Shown here: positions 1 through 6,847 of the stretch, one piece after another
Layout: each line of letters opens with the position of its first letter
How positions within the stretch are numbered: position 1 is the first letter of the stretch
Assembly (NCBI RefSeq): GCF_003470665.1
Contig: NZ_QRJZ01000001.1
Location: 137,401-201,400, forward strand
DNA length: 64,000 nt
Direction of reading: 5' to 3'
From: Collinsella sp. AM17-1
GTDB taxonomy: Bacteria; Actinomycetota; Coriobacteriia; Coriobacteriales; Coriobacteriaceae
Position numbers and translations under genes: made by a program
The notes under the pieces: model-generated
The model's input: the letters and a program-made list of their open reading frames with translations, nothing else
Databases searched by the model: none
What the model was told of the DNA's origin: nothing

Positions 1-60
1 ATTGCCGTCCTCGGTCGATGCGATGGTGCCGCCCGTGGCGATGAGAAGGATGCGCTTCAT
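1..60 (-). CDS. L-asparaginase, N-terminal 20 codons only (cut by window edge)
   Basis: Read on the minus strand, the first 60 bases encode an N-terminus beginning MKRILLIATGGTIAST. The TGGTIAS stretch is the first active-site motif of type I/II bacterial L-asparaginases and supplies the catalytic threonine; these enzymes hydrolyse asparagine to aspartate and ammonia. An AGGAA ribosome-binding site lies about 5 bases before the ATG at 58..60. The gene diverges from guaA, and the rest lies outside the window, so full length and subtype cannot be judged. Confidence 0.8.
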   Translation of the reverse strand, partial: MKRILLIATGGTIASTEDGN

Positions 61-327
61 GCTGGTATTCCTATCGTATTTGCCGCCGCAGAGGCGGAGT
101 CGTTCGGCAGTATTGTGGCACAGGGCGTCCAATGTTCAAACGTATTACATCATCTGTAACGTTTGGTAACACTCCAATTGCCGTCAAATAGGGGCCCAGG
201 TCGTGCGTTTGCCGTGCGCTGATGGCTGCGAGGGACGAGAAACCCCATATAACGTGTACACTATGGAAGTTATTTTCGTTTATTCGCGCGGGTGGGCACC
301 GGCTCCCCGCTGACAAGAGGGGGAACC
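61..327. promoter_or_regulatory. divergent asparaginase/guaA intergenic region
   Basis: This 267-base gap must hold the promoters of both divergent genes. A TGTACACT box near 255..262 is a plausible extended -10 for guaA, and a GGGGGA ribosome-binding site ends at about 324. I see no clear purine riboswitch fold. Promoter assignment is tentative. Confidence 0.35.
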
Positions 328-1926
328 ATGGATCAAAAGGCTTCCGCAAAGGTCCTCGTACTCGACTTTGGTGCGCAGTACGGTCAGCTCATTGCCCGTC
401 GCGTCCGCGACCTCAACGTGTATTCCGAGATTGTCCCCTGCGACATCTCGGCCGACGAGATTCGCGAGATGAACGCCTCTGCGCTCATCCTTTCTGGCGG
501 CCCGGCCTCCGTGTACGCCGAGGACGCTCCGTCCATCGACCCCGCCATCTTTGACCTGGGCCTTCCCGTCCTGGGCTTCTGCTACGGCCATCAGATCACG
601 GCCGTGACGCTCGGCGGCAAGGTCGGCCACTCCGAGGTGGGCGAGTACGGCCGCGCCACCATCACGCGCACGGCCGGCGCCAAGCTCTTTAACTCCACGC
701 CCATGGAGCAGACCGTGTGGATGAGCCACCGCGACGCCGTTTCCGAGGTGCCCGAGGGCTTTACCGTTACCGCCAGCACCGACGTATGCCTGGTTGCCGC
801 CATGGAGTGCGTCGAGCGCAAGATCTTCACCACACAGTTCCACCCCGAGGTCAAGCATTCCGAGTACGGTCAGCAGCTGCTGAGCAACTTCCTGTTTGAG
901 ATTTGCGGCCTGGAGCCCAACTGGAGCATGGACAACCTGGTCGAGACCATGACGGCCGAGTTCCGCGAGAAGGTCGGCGACGACCGCGTGATTCTGGCCC
1001 TGTCCGGTGGCGTCGACTCCTCCGTCGTGGCTGCGCTGGGCGCCCGCGCCGTGGGTAAGCAGATGACCTGCGTGTTCATCAACCACGGCCTGCTGCGCAA
1101 GGGCGAACCCGAGCAGGTGGAGGAGGTCTTCACCAAGCAGTTTGACGTCGACTTTATTCACGTTCACGCCGAGGACCGCTATGCCGAGCTTCTGGCCGGC
1201 GTGACCGAGCCCGAGGAGAAGCGCCGCATCATCGGTACGCAGTTCTGGAAAGAGTTCTTCGCGGTTGCTCAGCAGCTTGAGACCGATGGTAAACCCGTGA
1301 AGTACCTGGCCCAGGGCACCATCTACCCCGACATCATCGAGTCCGGCGCACGCAAGACGGGCGGCAAGGCCTCGACCATCAAGAGCCACCACAATCTGAT
1401 TCCGTTCCCCGAGGGCGTGAGCTTCGATCTTATCGAGCCGCTCGACCACTTCTTTAAAGACGAGGTCCGCGCGCTTGGCTTGGCGCTTGGCCTGCCGGCG
1501 CATATTGTGTACCGCCAGCCGTTCCCGGGCCCGGGTCTTGCCATTCGCATTATCGGTGCGGTGGACAAGGAGAAGCTCGAGATCTTGAAGAACGCCGACG
1601 CCATCGTGCGCGAGGAGCTCGATGCGTATAACCAGAAGCTTTTTGAGGAGACTGGCGACCGCAACTCCGAGCACAGCTGCTGGCAATACTTTGCGGTGCT
1701 GCCCGACATCAAGTCTGTGGGCGTTATGGGCGACGAGCGCACCTACCAGCGCCCGATCATCCTGCGTGCCGTGGAGTCCAGTGACGCCATGACCGCCGAC
1801 TGGGCCAAGCTTCCCTACGAGGTGCTGGCGAAGATCTCTGGTCGCATTGTGGCCGAGGTTCCGGGTGCCAACCGCGTGTGCTACGACATCACGAGCAAGC
1901 CGCCTGCGACGATTGAGTGGGAATAG
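328..1926 (+). CDS. guaA: GMP synthase (glutamine-hydrolysing)
   Basis: Converts XMP to GMP using glutamine and ATP, the last step of guanine nucleotide synthesis, in the cytoplasm. The 532-residue product has the normal family length. A class I glutamine amidotransferase domain comes first (GFCYGHQ, nucleophile Cys85; later FHPEV). It is followed by the ATP pyrophosphatase domain with the P-loop SGGVDSS near residue 227, and the C-terminal dimerization domain with PGPGLAIRIIG and the usual ending KPPATIEWE. The ATG at 328 is preferred over an upstream in-frame start at 292 because a GAGGGGGA ribosome-binding site sits directly before it and the protein then starts in the family position. The last 20 bases of the gene form the attachment site of the downstream elements, and integration leaves the C-terminus intact. 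Confidence 0.98.
   Translation: MDQKASAKVLVLDFGAQYGQLIARRVRDLNVYSEIVPCDISADEIREMNASALILSGGPASVYAEDAPSIDPAIFDLGLPVLGFCYGHQITAVTLGGKVGHSEVGEYGRATITRTAGAKLFNSTPMEQTVWMSHRDAVSEVPEGFTVTASTDVCLVAAMECVERKIFTTQFHPEVKHSEYGQQLLSNFLFEICGLEPNWSMDNLVETMTAEFREKVGDDRVILALSGGVDSSVVAALGARAVGKQMTCVFINHGLLRKGEPEQVEEVFTKQFDVDFIHVHAEDRYAELLAGVTEPEEKRRIIGTQFWKEFFAVAQQLETDGKPVKYLAQGTIYPDIIESGARKTGGKASTIKSHHNLIPFPEGVSFDLIEPLDHFFKDEVRALGLALGLPAHIVYRQPFPGPGLAIRIIGAVDKEKLEILKNADAIVREELDAYNQKLFEETGDRNSEHSCWQYFAVLPDIKSVGVMGDERTYQRPIILRAVESSDAMTADWAKLPYEVLAKISGRIVAEVPGANRVCYDITSKPPATIEWE
1906..1925 (+). other. attL core of element A inside the guaA 3' end
   Basis: The sequence GCGACGATTGAGTGGGAATA ends the guaA coding region. 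Near-identical copies lie at 52028..52047 and 54838..54857, outside any guaA gene. Tyrosine recombinases commonly use the 3' end of a conserved gene as target and restore it on integration, and an integrase gene lies 1.3 kb away. The exact crossover point within the 20 bases is not determined. Confidence 0.8.
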
Positions 1927-1942
1927 GCCTGAGGCGTGAGAT

Positions 1943-2398
1943 TTGCAATCCACCTGAAATTATTCCAGTGAACAATGGTGAACAACGGTATTCATAAATC
2001 ATCATAGCCACCGGCAACTTTCAAGAATAATGAGACTGCACAACCCCCGAGAAAAGACCTTTTCCGGGGGTTGTTTTTTGCCCTTTCACCTGCGGAAATG
2101 ATTCAGATTATCCCAAAAAGGTGGACGCCGTTTGGCACTGGTCGGCAACCATGTTCAACAATGAGTACCCATGGGCACGGTTGCAAGCCACCTGAAATTA
2201 TTCCTGGAGCTGAAATCTGTCAGAAAAGGCGATTTGTAATCACTTTGTAATCACCCCGCCTTTCCGAGGGGTCGAAAATCGAATACCCCAGGTCAGAATA
2301 GGGGGATAAAAAATCGCGGAAAACGGGCGATTCGAGGACTTTCTGAGCCGATTCGAGCGCTGCGAAACGCCGAAAACAGCCTGAAATTATTCCTGGAG
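1943..2398. repeat. three copies of a CCTGAAATTATTCC repeat at the left end of element A
   Basis: Copies lie at 1943..1966 (preceded by TTGCAATCCA), 2181..2209 (preceded by TTGCAAGCCA, followed by TGGAG) and 2380..2398 (followed by TGGAG). The first two match over 24 bases with one difference; the last two match over 19 bases. GTGGCTTGCAA at 2398..2408 is the inverted copy of TTGCAAGCCAC at 2181..2191. They begin 18 bases after the attL core, so they may be recombinase arm sites or traces of earlier insertions. Confidence 0.7.
2041..2082 (+). terminator. guaA terminator
   Basis: An AACCCCCG/CGGGGGTT stem, extended by GAAAAG/CTTTTC around a two-base loop, is followed by TTTTTT. It is a textbook intrinsic terminator for guaA. 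It lies beyond the attL core, so it belongs to element A and not to the original chromosome. Confidence 0.9.
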
Positions 2399-2477
2399 TG
2401 GCTTGCAAAAAGCCGCTTTCGAGGGGTGATTACAAGCCGTTTCGGAAAAGGGCGAAAAACGCGGAGGTGATTACAAA
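2233..2477. repeat. TTGTAATCAC arm-type repeats, left end
   Basis: Four copies of TTTGTAATCAC: direct at 2233..2243 and 2244..2260 (the latter extending to TTTGTAATCACCCCGCC), inverted at 2423..2435 and 2463..2477. The 17-base extended form recurs exactly at the right ends near 51928 and 54738. Repeats shared only by the two ends of an integrated element fit arm-type binding sites for the integrase or excisionase. Otherwise 1927..2470 contains no convincing gene. Confidence 0.6.
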
Positions 2478-2908
2478 TCAGACGCTCCAGCACTTGCCTT
2501 CCAAGCGTCGTAATCTCCTTGAGAAATCTCCTCAGCATCCAAACGTTCGCGTTGTCGCAGCCATGCCTCCAACGCGGCGGACAGCTTAGGCGCTTTCGGG
2601 GAGCCGTGGTCGATCGTCAGAACGATATCGCCCTTGGCGTCCCTGGAGGGCTTCAATCCGAGCTCCTCGTCGATTCTAAGGAGGTATTCGAGAGCCTTTC
2701 GGCCAGAGCTCACATCTACCTCCAAAAGTGCCTCCTGGGCAATCTCCAGAGCCTTGGCTATGGCTTCCAAATGCGCAGCGCTTGGCTTTCTGTTCCCGAG
2801 CTCGTAGTTCCTGATGGCGGAATCGGAGAGCCCGCATGCATCGGCGAGATCCGCCTGGGTCATCTTGCGCATCTTGCGATATCTGCGAATCAGTTCGCCT
2901 GTCTTCAT
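2471..2908 (-). CDS. XRE-family transcriptional repressor
   Basis: A 145-residue protein with an N-terminal Cro/CI-type helix-turn-helix (residues about 4..60, TQADLADACGLSDSAIRNYELGNRKPS) and a C-terminal part with no recognised domain. The start at 2908 has an AGGAG site. It is divergent from the xis/int pair, as repressors of integrative elements usually are. The 140-base gap between them contains several CCGTTCG/CGAACGG half-sites that overlap a -35/-10 pair, so it probably represses xis/int and itself. A very similar palindrome lies before parA at 18813..18848. This makes it the likely master switch of element A; the binding itself is inferred. Confidence 0.85.
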   Translation of the reverse strand: MKTGELIRRYRKMRKMTQADLADACGLSDSAIRNYELGNRKPSAAHLEAIAKALEIAQEALLEVDVSSGRKALEYLLRIDEELGLKPSRDAKGDIVLTIDHGSPKAPKLSAALEAWLRQRERLDAEEISQGDYDAWKASAGASDL

Positions 2909-2965
2909 GGGGCCTCTCCTGCGACATTGATTGAATCGTCTTCGCTGAAAAGAATAGCACGTATT

Positions 2966-3034
2966 CGAACGGTACGTATTGACCGTTCGTTATTGAACGT
3001 ATAGTATTTCCATATACCGTTCGAAATTGAACTG
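2966..3034. promoter_or_regulatory. operator cluster and promoter of the xis-int operon
   Basis: Inverted half-sites CGAACGGT (2966..2973) and ACCGTTCG (2982..2989), then CGTTCGTTATTGAACG (2984..2999) and CCGTTCGAAATTGAACTG (3017..3034). TTGACC at 2979 and TATAGT at 3000 could be the -35 and -10 with a short 15-base spacer, both overlapped by the operators. The likely binder is the adjacent XRE protein. Confidence 0.65.
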
Positions 3035-3048
3035 TCTAGGAGGACGAA

Positions 3049-3261
3049 ATGGAAACAGCGAGGAGGATGCTCACCGCCAAAGAAGTGGCAGCGCGCCTGG
3101 GCGTCTCCAGGACGACCGCCTACGCCGTCATCCGCGAGCTCAACGAGGAGATGGCGCGCCGCGGCTGCAAGGTGATCCCCGGCCGCGTGAGCAACGAGTA
3201 CTTCGAGATCGCCTTCTTCGGCGAAAGGAGCGGAGGAGGCGATTACGAGGATGTCCGTTAA
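3049..3261 (+). CDS. Xis-like helix-turn-helix protein
   Basis: A 70-residue protein with a helix-turn-helix near its N-terminus (LTAKEVAARLGVSRTTAYAVIRELN). Small HTH proteins directly before a tyrosine integrase usually act as excisionases or directionality factors that bend DNA at the element ends. A strong AGGAGGACGA ribosome-binding site precedes the ATG. The gene overlaps the integrase start by 11 bases, so the two are made from one transcript. Homology to a named excisionase family is not certain; the call rests on size, fold and position. It could alternatively be a transcription factor for the integrase. Confidence 0.65.
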   Translation: METARRMLTAKEVAARLGVSRTTAYAVIRELNEEMARRGCKVIPGRVSNEYFEIAFFGERSGGGDYEDVR

Positions 3262-4327
3262 GGAGATGCCAAACGGGACGTTCACCGTGCAGTTCCGCTG
3301 CAAGGACAAGGAGGGAAACGACGTCCATAAGTTCAAGCGCGGCTTCGCAAGCAGAGCCGAGGCGGAAGCGTGGGAGAGCGACTACAAGGCGACGCGCGGG
3401 CAGTCGATGGCGATGAAGTTCTCGGATTTCCTGAAGATATACGAGGACGACATGCGCCCGCGCATCCGCGAGACCACATGGGCGACTAAGAGGCACATCA
3501 TCCGGACGAAGATAGAGCCGTTCTTCGGGCGCATGAGAATGGAGGACATCCGCAGCATCGACATCGTACGCTGGCAGAACAAGCTCATGGAGGCGAAGCG
3601 CCCGAACGGGGAGGCATACTCGCCCACCTACCTGCGTACCATCAACAACCAGGTCACTGCCATATTCAACCATGCGACGCGATACTACGGCCTCTATCCC
3701 AACCCGGCGGTGAAGACCATGAAGATGGGGGCGAAGGAAGCCGGCGAGATGTCGTTCTGGACGAAAGACGAGTACCTCAGGTTCTCCGAGGCGATGCTCG
3801 AGAAACCCATGTCGTACCTCATGTTCGAGATCCTCTATTGGACAGGCGTGAGAGAAGGCGAGCTTCTGGCGCTCACCCCGGGCTCGTTCGACCTCAAACG
3901 GCTGGAGATGTACATCACTGCCTCGTATCACAGGCTGGGCGGAAGAGACCTCATCACCGACCCCAAGACCCCGAAATCCGTACGCACGATTAAGATCCCC
4001 GGGTTCCTCGGGGACGAGGTCGAGGAGTATCTGGAAGACAACCCGGGCATCGGCCAAGACGAGCGCATGTTCAAGACAACGAAGTACTACCTCGCCCACG
4101 AGATGAAGCGCGGCTGCGCCCAGACCGGCGTGAAACGGATCAGGATCCATGATCTGAGGCACAGCCACGTGAGCCTGCTCATCGACATGGGCTTCTCTGC
4201 CCTCGCAATCGCCGAGAGAATGGGCCACGAGGCGACGGACATCACGTTCCGCTACGCCCACCTCTTCCCGAACGTGCAGGAGGAGATGGCGGCAGCCCTC
4301 GAATCTTCGAAAGGAGATGCATTCTGA
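3251..4327 (+). CDS. int: site-specific tyrosine integrase
   Basis: A 358-residue phage-type integrase. The N-terminus (residues 1..50) resembles an AP2-like arm-binding domain, residues 55..150 a SAM-like core-binding domain, and residues 170..345 the catalytic domain. Visible catalytic residues: Arg201 in TGVREGE, His300 and Arg303 in HDLRHSH, His326 in GHEATD and nucleophile Tyr335 in YAHLF. It should recombine the guaA 3' end (attB) with the element's attP. The ATG at 3251 has a GGAGGAGG about 10 bases upstream; another ATG at 3266 is possible. It is intact and of normal length, so it is probably active. Confidence 0.95.
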   Translation: MSVKEMPNGTFTVQFRCKDKEGNDVHKFKRGFASRAEAEAWESDYKATRGQSMAMKFSDFLKIYEDDMRPRIRETTWATKRHIIRTKIEPFFGRMRMEDIRSIDIVRWQNKLMEAKRPNGEAYSPTYLRTINNQVTAIFNHATRYYGLYPNPAVKTMKMGAKEAGEMSFWTKDEYLRFSEAMLEKPMSYLMFEILYWTGVREGELLALTPGSFDLKRLEMYITASYHRLGGRDLITDPKTPKSVRTIKIPGFLGDEVEEYLEDNPGIGQDERMFKTTKYYLAHEMKRGCAQTGVKRIRIHDLRHSHVSLLIDMGFSALAIAERMGHEATDITFRYAHLFPNVQEEMAAALESSKGDAF

Positions 4328-4695
4328 TGCCCTGCCCGAACGAGAGACGCAAGAGGAGCATGACCATCGCCTTCAGGGTCTCGCCCGAGGAAAATGAGCT
4401 GGTGAACCTGCTCGCAGCGACGGCGCACATGACCAAGCAGGACTACATCATGTCCAAGCTCACCGACACCGCCATCGTAGTGCGCCCCAACAGCCGCACA
4501 TACAGGGCGCTGAAAGACGCGATGGCGAAAGTCTATGCAGAGCTCTCGCGCATCAGACGGGCTGGAGACATGGATGAGTCACTCGTGCAGCGCGTCGAGC
4601 TCCTGATGGACATCTTCCATGAACTCGGCGAGGAAATACCCGAATCCCAGATTGATGCGGAAGCGGCAATGATTGAGGGGATGAGGAGAAGGTAA
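4327..4695 (+). CDS. MobC-like relaxosome/mobilization protein
   Basis: A 122-residue basic protein. Its start overlaps the integrase stop by one base (TGATG), so it is translationally coupled. The central part (SPEENELVNLLAATAHMTKQDYIMSKLTD) resembles the ribbon-helix-helix segment of MobC-type accessory proteins and of antitoxin-like RHH proteins. The rest is helical. MobC proteins help a relaxase open oriT. A second, clearer MobC lies beside the relaxase at 20894, so this one may have another DNA-binding job linked to integration. Assignment is tentative. Confidence 0.5.
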   Translation: MPCPNERRKRSMTIAFRVSPEENELVNLLAATAHMTKQDYIMSKLTDTAIVVRPNSRTYRALKDAMAKVYAELSRIRRAGDMDESLVQRVELLMDIFHELGEEIPESQIDAEAAMIEGMRRR

Positions 4696-4701
4696 AAGCT
4701 C

Positions 4702-6405
4702 CTACCCCCACACTTTCAACGCTTTCTCGTAGAGCCACTCAGCGCGTTCGGCGATGTCGGATTCCGCCCATGATTCTTTTTCGAGAACATTGTGCATGGT
4801 TACCAATCCGGCAGTGCAAAGCGCCAAACCATCCTTGCCGTTCTTCCCCGACTTCTTAACATCCCAGCTTGCGTCACGGATAGAAGCATTGAGCGAATGG
4901 GTGATGATGGCAAGATTGCCGAGGGTCAGTAGGGCTTTGTCCCGGACAGAAGCCTTCTCCGCATCAAGCATTCCCCAGTTGTTGCGCCATTTCTTCGGCA
5001 TCATGTGCTCGAGGCTGTACTGATTGAAGCCCAGCAAAGCCGTGCTGCTCATGCTTGGTCTTATAGCGCTTTCGAGCAGGTATAAGACCCCTTTAGACTG
5101 CAGATTATATAAACGAGACTCGAAGAAGGCTCTGTGAACTTCAGAATCGCTTGGCATGTATGTAGTTGCCTCGCCATCTGCTTCAAGAAACGTCCTTAAA
5201 TTATCCGCTTCAAGCACTTCGTTGAGAATCAATGAGGTGAAGAGCCTATTGTAATTTTTCGTCGTCGCCTGAACGAGCATTCTTCGAACGATGTAGCTCT
5301 CCAGAACCGCAAAGATTTTCGACTCCTCGATAGCGGAGCAAACGTTTTTCCGGATGTACAGCATGTACGGAATAAGCGTCGAGTTCTTGAGGCCAAAAAT
5401 CAAAACGTTCATTCGCTCCAAGCAGGGAGTCGGGGGGATCGCCTCGTCACAATAGCCAGGGTCGAAAGTAGACTCAAAAACCTTGGCGTAAGGCCTCATC
5501 TTCTCTAGAACAACACCTTTGTCGCCGTTGCAATATCTGCTGATGAAATCCTTATATGATTGGAAAAGATTGGACGTCCTCGAATAATAGAGTTTGTCTT
5601 CCGTTGTGACACCGTGCGATTTGTCCTGAACCAGAATCTGAAGAAAAGCGTCAAAGAAAAGATCTATAAGGGTTCGCTTGATGCGCCCAGTTACAATTTC
5701 CTGCTCCCAGTACGCTTTCTTCTCCGACGACGGTTCAAATACGTTCTCCCAACCTTCCGCAAAGGCATCTTCGTTCTCCCGGTTGAAGAAATAGTTTTTC
5801 AATAACTCTGCCGTGGTCAGCCTAACACCAAGTGAATTGATGGTATCGAATATTTGCTGCTCATCTTCCCCTTCAGTTAGGTCGATGCAGACGAATTGCA
5901 CGTTTGACTTAATCGTGTTGCGATCGACTCGATCAACGTCAATGTTGGTAAGAAAGTAGTTGTATGCACGCACAATATTGGAAGAACCGTCGATAGGACT
6001 TGCGACCTTAGAACTAGTCACCGCATTGAATGCCTCCTGGTCGTAGCGCCCATGCCTCAATGCGATGTCACCGGTCTCAAGGACGAAATCACGTTCAAAC
6101 AGATTTTGAGCACCGAGCTTCATGCAAAGCGCCTTGAAAAAGAGAATCATCGTCGTCAACCGCTGTTGACCATCGATGACGACTCTCTCTTCAGAAACCT
6201 GGGACCAAGTGTTGCCAGCGGAAGATTGCTTCAGGATGATGGATCCCAGAAAATAGGGACGTTTCGAGGCAGTGACAAACTCCATGTCGCTCAGAAATCG
6301 CTCCCATTGCTCCTCGCCCCAAACATAGGCACGTTGGTAAAAAGGTATTTCTAGCAAACGCGATCCGTTGAACACGCCGCTAATCGTTGCTTTTCCAGCA
6401 TCCAT
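4702..6405 (-). CDS. DUF262/DUF1524 protein, GmrSD-like type IV restriction
   Basis: A 567-residue protein. The N-terminal DUF262 (ParB-like NTPase) is marked by IPFYQRAYVW near residue 20 and VIDGQQRLTT near residue 75. The C-terminal DUF1524 (HNH-type nuclease) is marked by EHMMPKKWRNNW and LGNLAIITHSLN. The fused GmrSD architecture cuts modified phage DNA, such as glucosylated DNA. The gene is convergent with the MobC-like gene and the last of the minus-strand defence block, separated from the block by 130 bases that contain a GCATTCT/AGAATGC inverted repeat (6422..6444) and probably its own promoter. Target specificity is unknown. The sequence is visibly AT-richer than the transfer genes, suggesting separate acquisition. 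Confidence 0.8.
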   Translation of the reverse strand: MDAGKATISGVFNGSRLLEIPFYQRAYVWGEEQWERFLSDMEFVTASKRPYFLGSIILKQSSAGNTWSQVSEERVVIDGQQRLTTMILFFKALCMKLGAQNLFERDFVLETGDIALRHGRYDQEAFNAVTSSKVASPIDGSSNIVRAYNYFLTNIDVDRVDRNTIKSNVQFVCIDLTEGEDEQQIFDTINSLGVRLTTAELLKNYFFNRENEDAFAEGWENVFEPSSEKKAYWEQEIVTGRIKRTLIDLFFDAFLQILVQDKSHGVTTEDKLYYSRTSNLFQSYKDFISRYCNGDKGVVLEKMRPYAKVFESTFDPGYCDEAIPPTPCLERMNVLIFGLKNSTLIPYMLYIRKNVCSAIEESKIFAVLESYIVRRMLVQATTKNYNRLFTSLILNEVLEADNLRTFLEADGEATTYMPSDSEVHRAFFESRLYNLQSKGVLYLLESAIRPSMSSTALLGFNQYSLEHMMPKKWRNNWGMLDAEKASVRDKALLTLGNLAIITHSLNASIRDASWDVKKSGKNGKDGLALCTAGLVTMHNVLEKESWAESDIAERAEWLYEKALKVWG

Positions 6406-6535
6406 TGCAATCTACCTTACCGCATTCTTCTGATTTTAGAATGCAATCTCCTACCATATAAACCTGAAACAGAATCAAATTTTAGTCGGTATCCACATCC
6501 GCTTTGCGGGTTTCACCAGCCAAATGCCCTCTTGC

Positions 6536-6847
6536 TTATTCCTGGCTTTTCGAGCCAAGGTATTTTTCTTCTGCATCATGAAACGTGGCATCAATTTCTC
6601 CAAGAATCGTCTCCCGAGAATCGAGTATCTCCTTAAATGAGGTTCTCAGCTGTTGGAAAATAATTTTTTGCGCCGGGTTGGTTATTTTATTTTCGTCTTC
6701 ATCTGCAGCAATACCAACCTGGTCGTTTTCAAGCAAGCATTCGAGCGCTAGGCTGATATCTTCCGGCGTCACCTGGGATACAAGCTTGGTTTGACCTGTC
6801 TTGCCACAAAATTTCGCTTCGTTCCCATCAATTACCAACAAGTCCAT
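6536..6847 (-). CDS. small protein partnered with the PHP-ATPase
   Basis: A 103-residue protein of unknown family, acidic, with a helical C-terminal half (FQQLRTSFKEILDSRETILGEIDATFHDAEEKYLG). The reading frame is open further upstream. The ATG at 6847 (MDLLVID) is preferred because AAAGGAA lies 6 to 8 bases before it. The gene overlaps the 3' end of the PHP-ATPase by 20 bases, so the two are coupled and probably act together. No catalytic motif is visible; an adaptor, sensor or immunity role would be a guess. Confidence 0.6.
   Translation of the reverse strand: MDLLVIDGNEAKFCGKTGQTKLVSQVTPEDISLALECLLENDQVGIAADEDENKITNPAQKIIFQQLRTSFKEILDSRETILGEIDATFHDAEEKYLGSKSQE

Noticed and set aside
1906..1926. 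tRNA gene as integration target
   Set aside because: No tRNA-like fold is visible; the target is the guaA 3' end.
2293..2538. Short minus-strand frames between guaA and the XRE gene
   Set aside because: No ribosome-binding site and no recognisable domain; the region is filled with end repeats.
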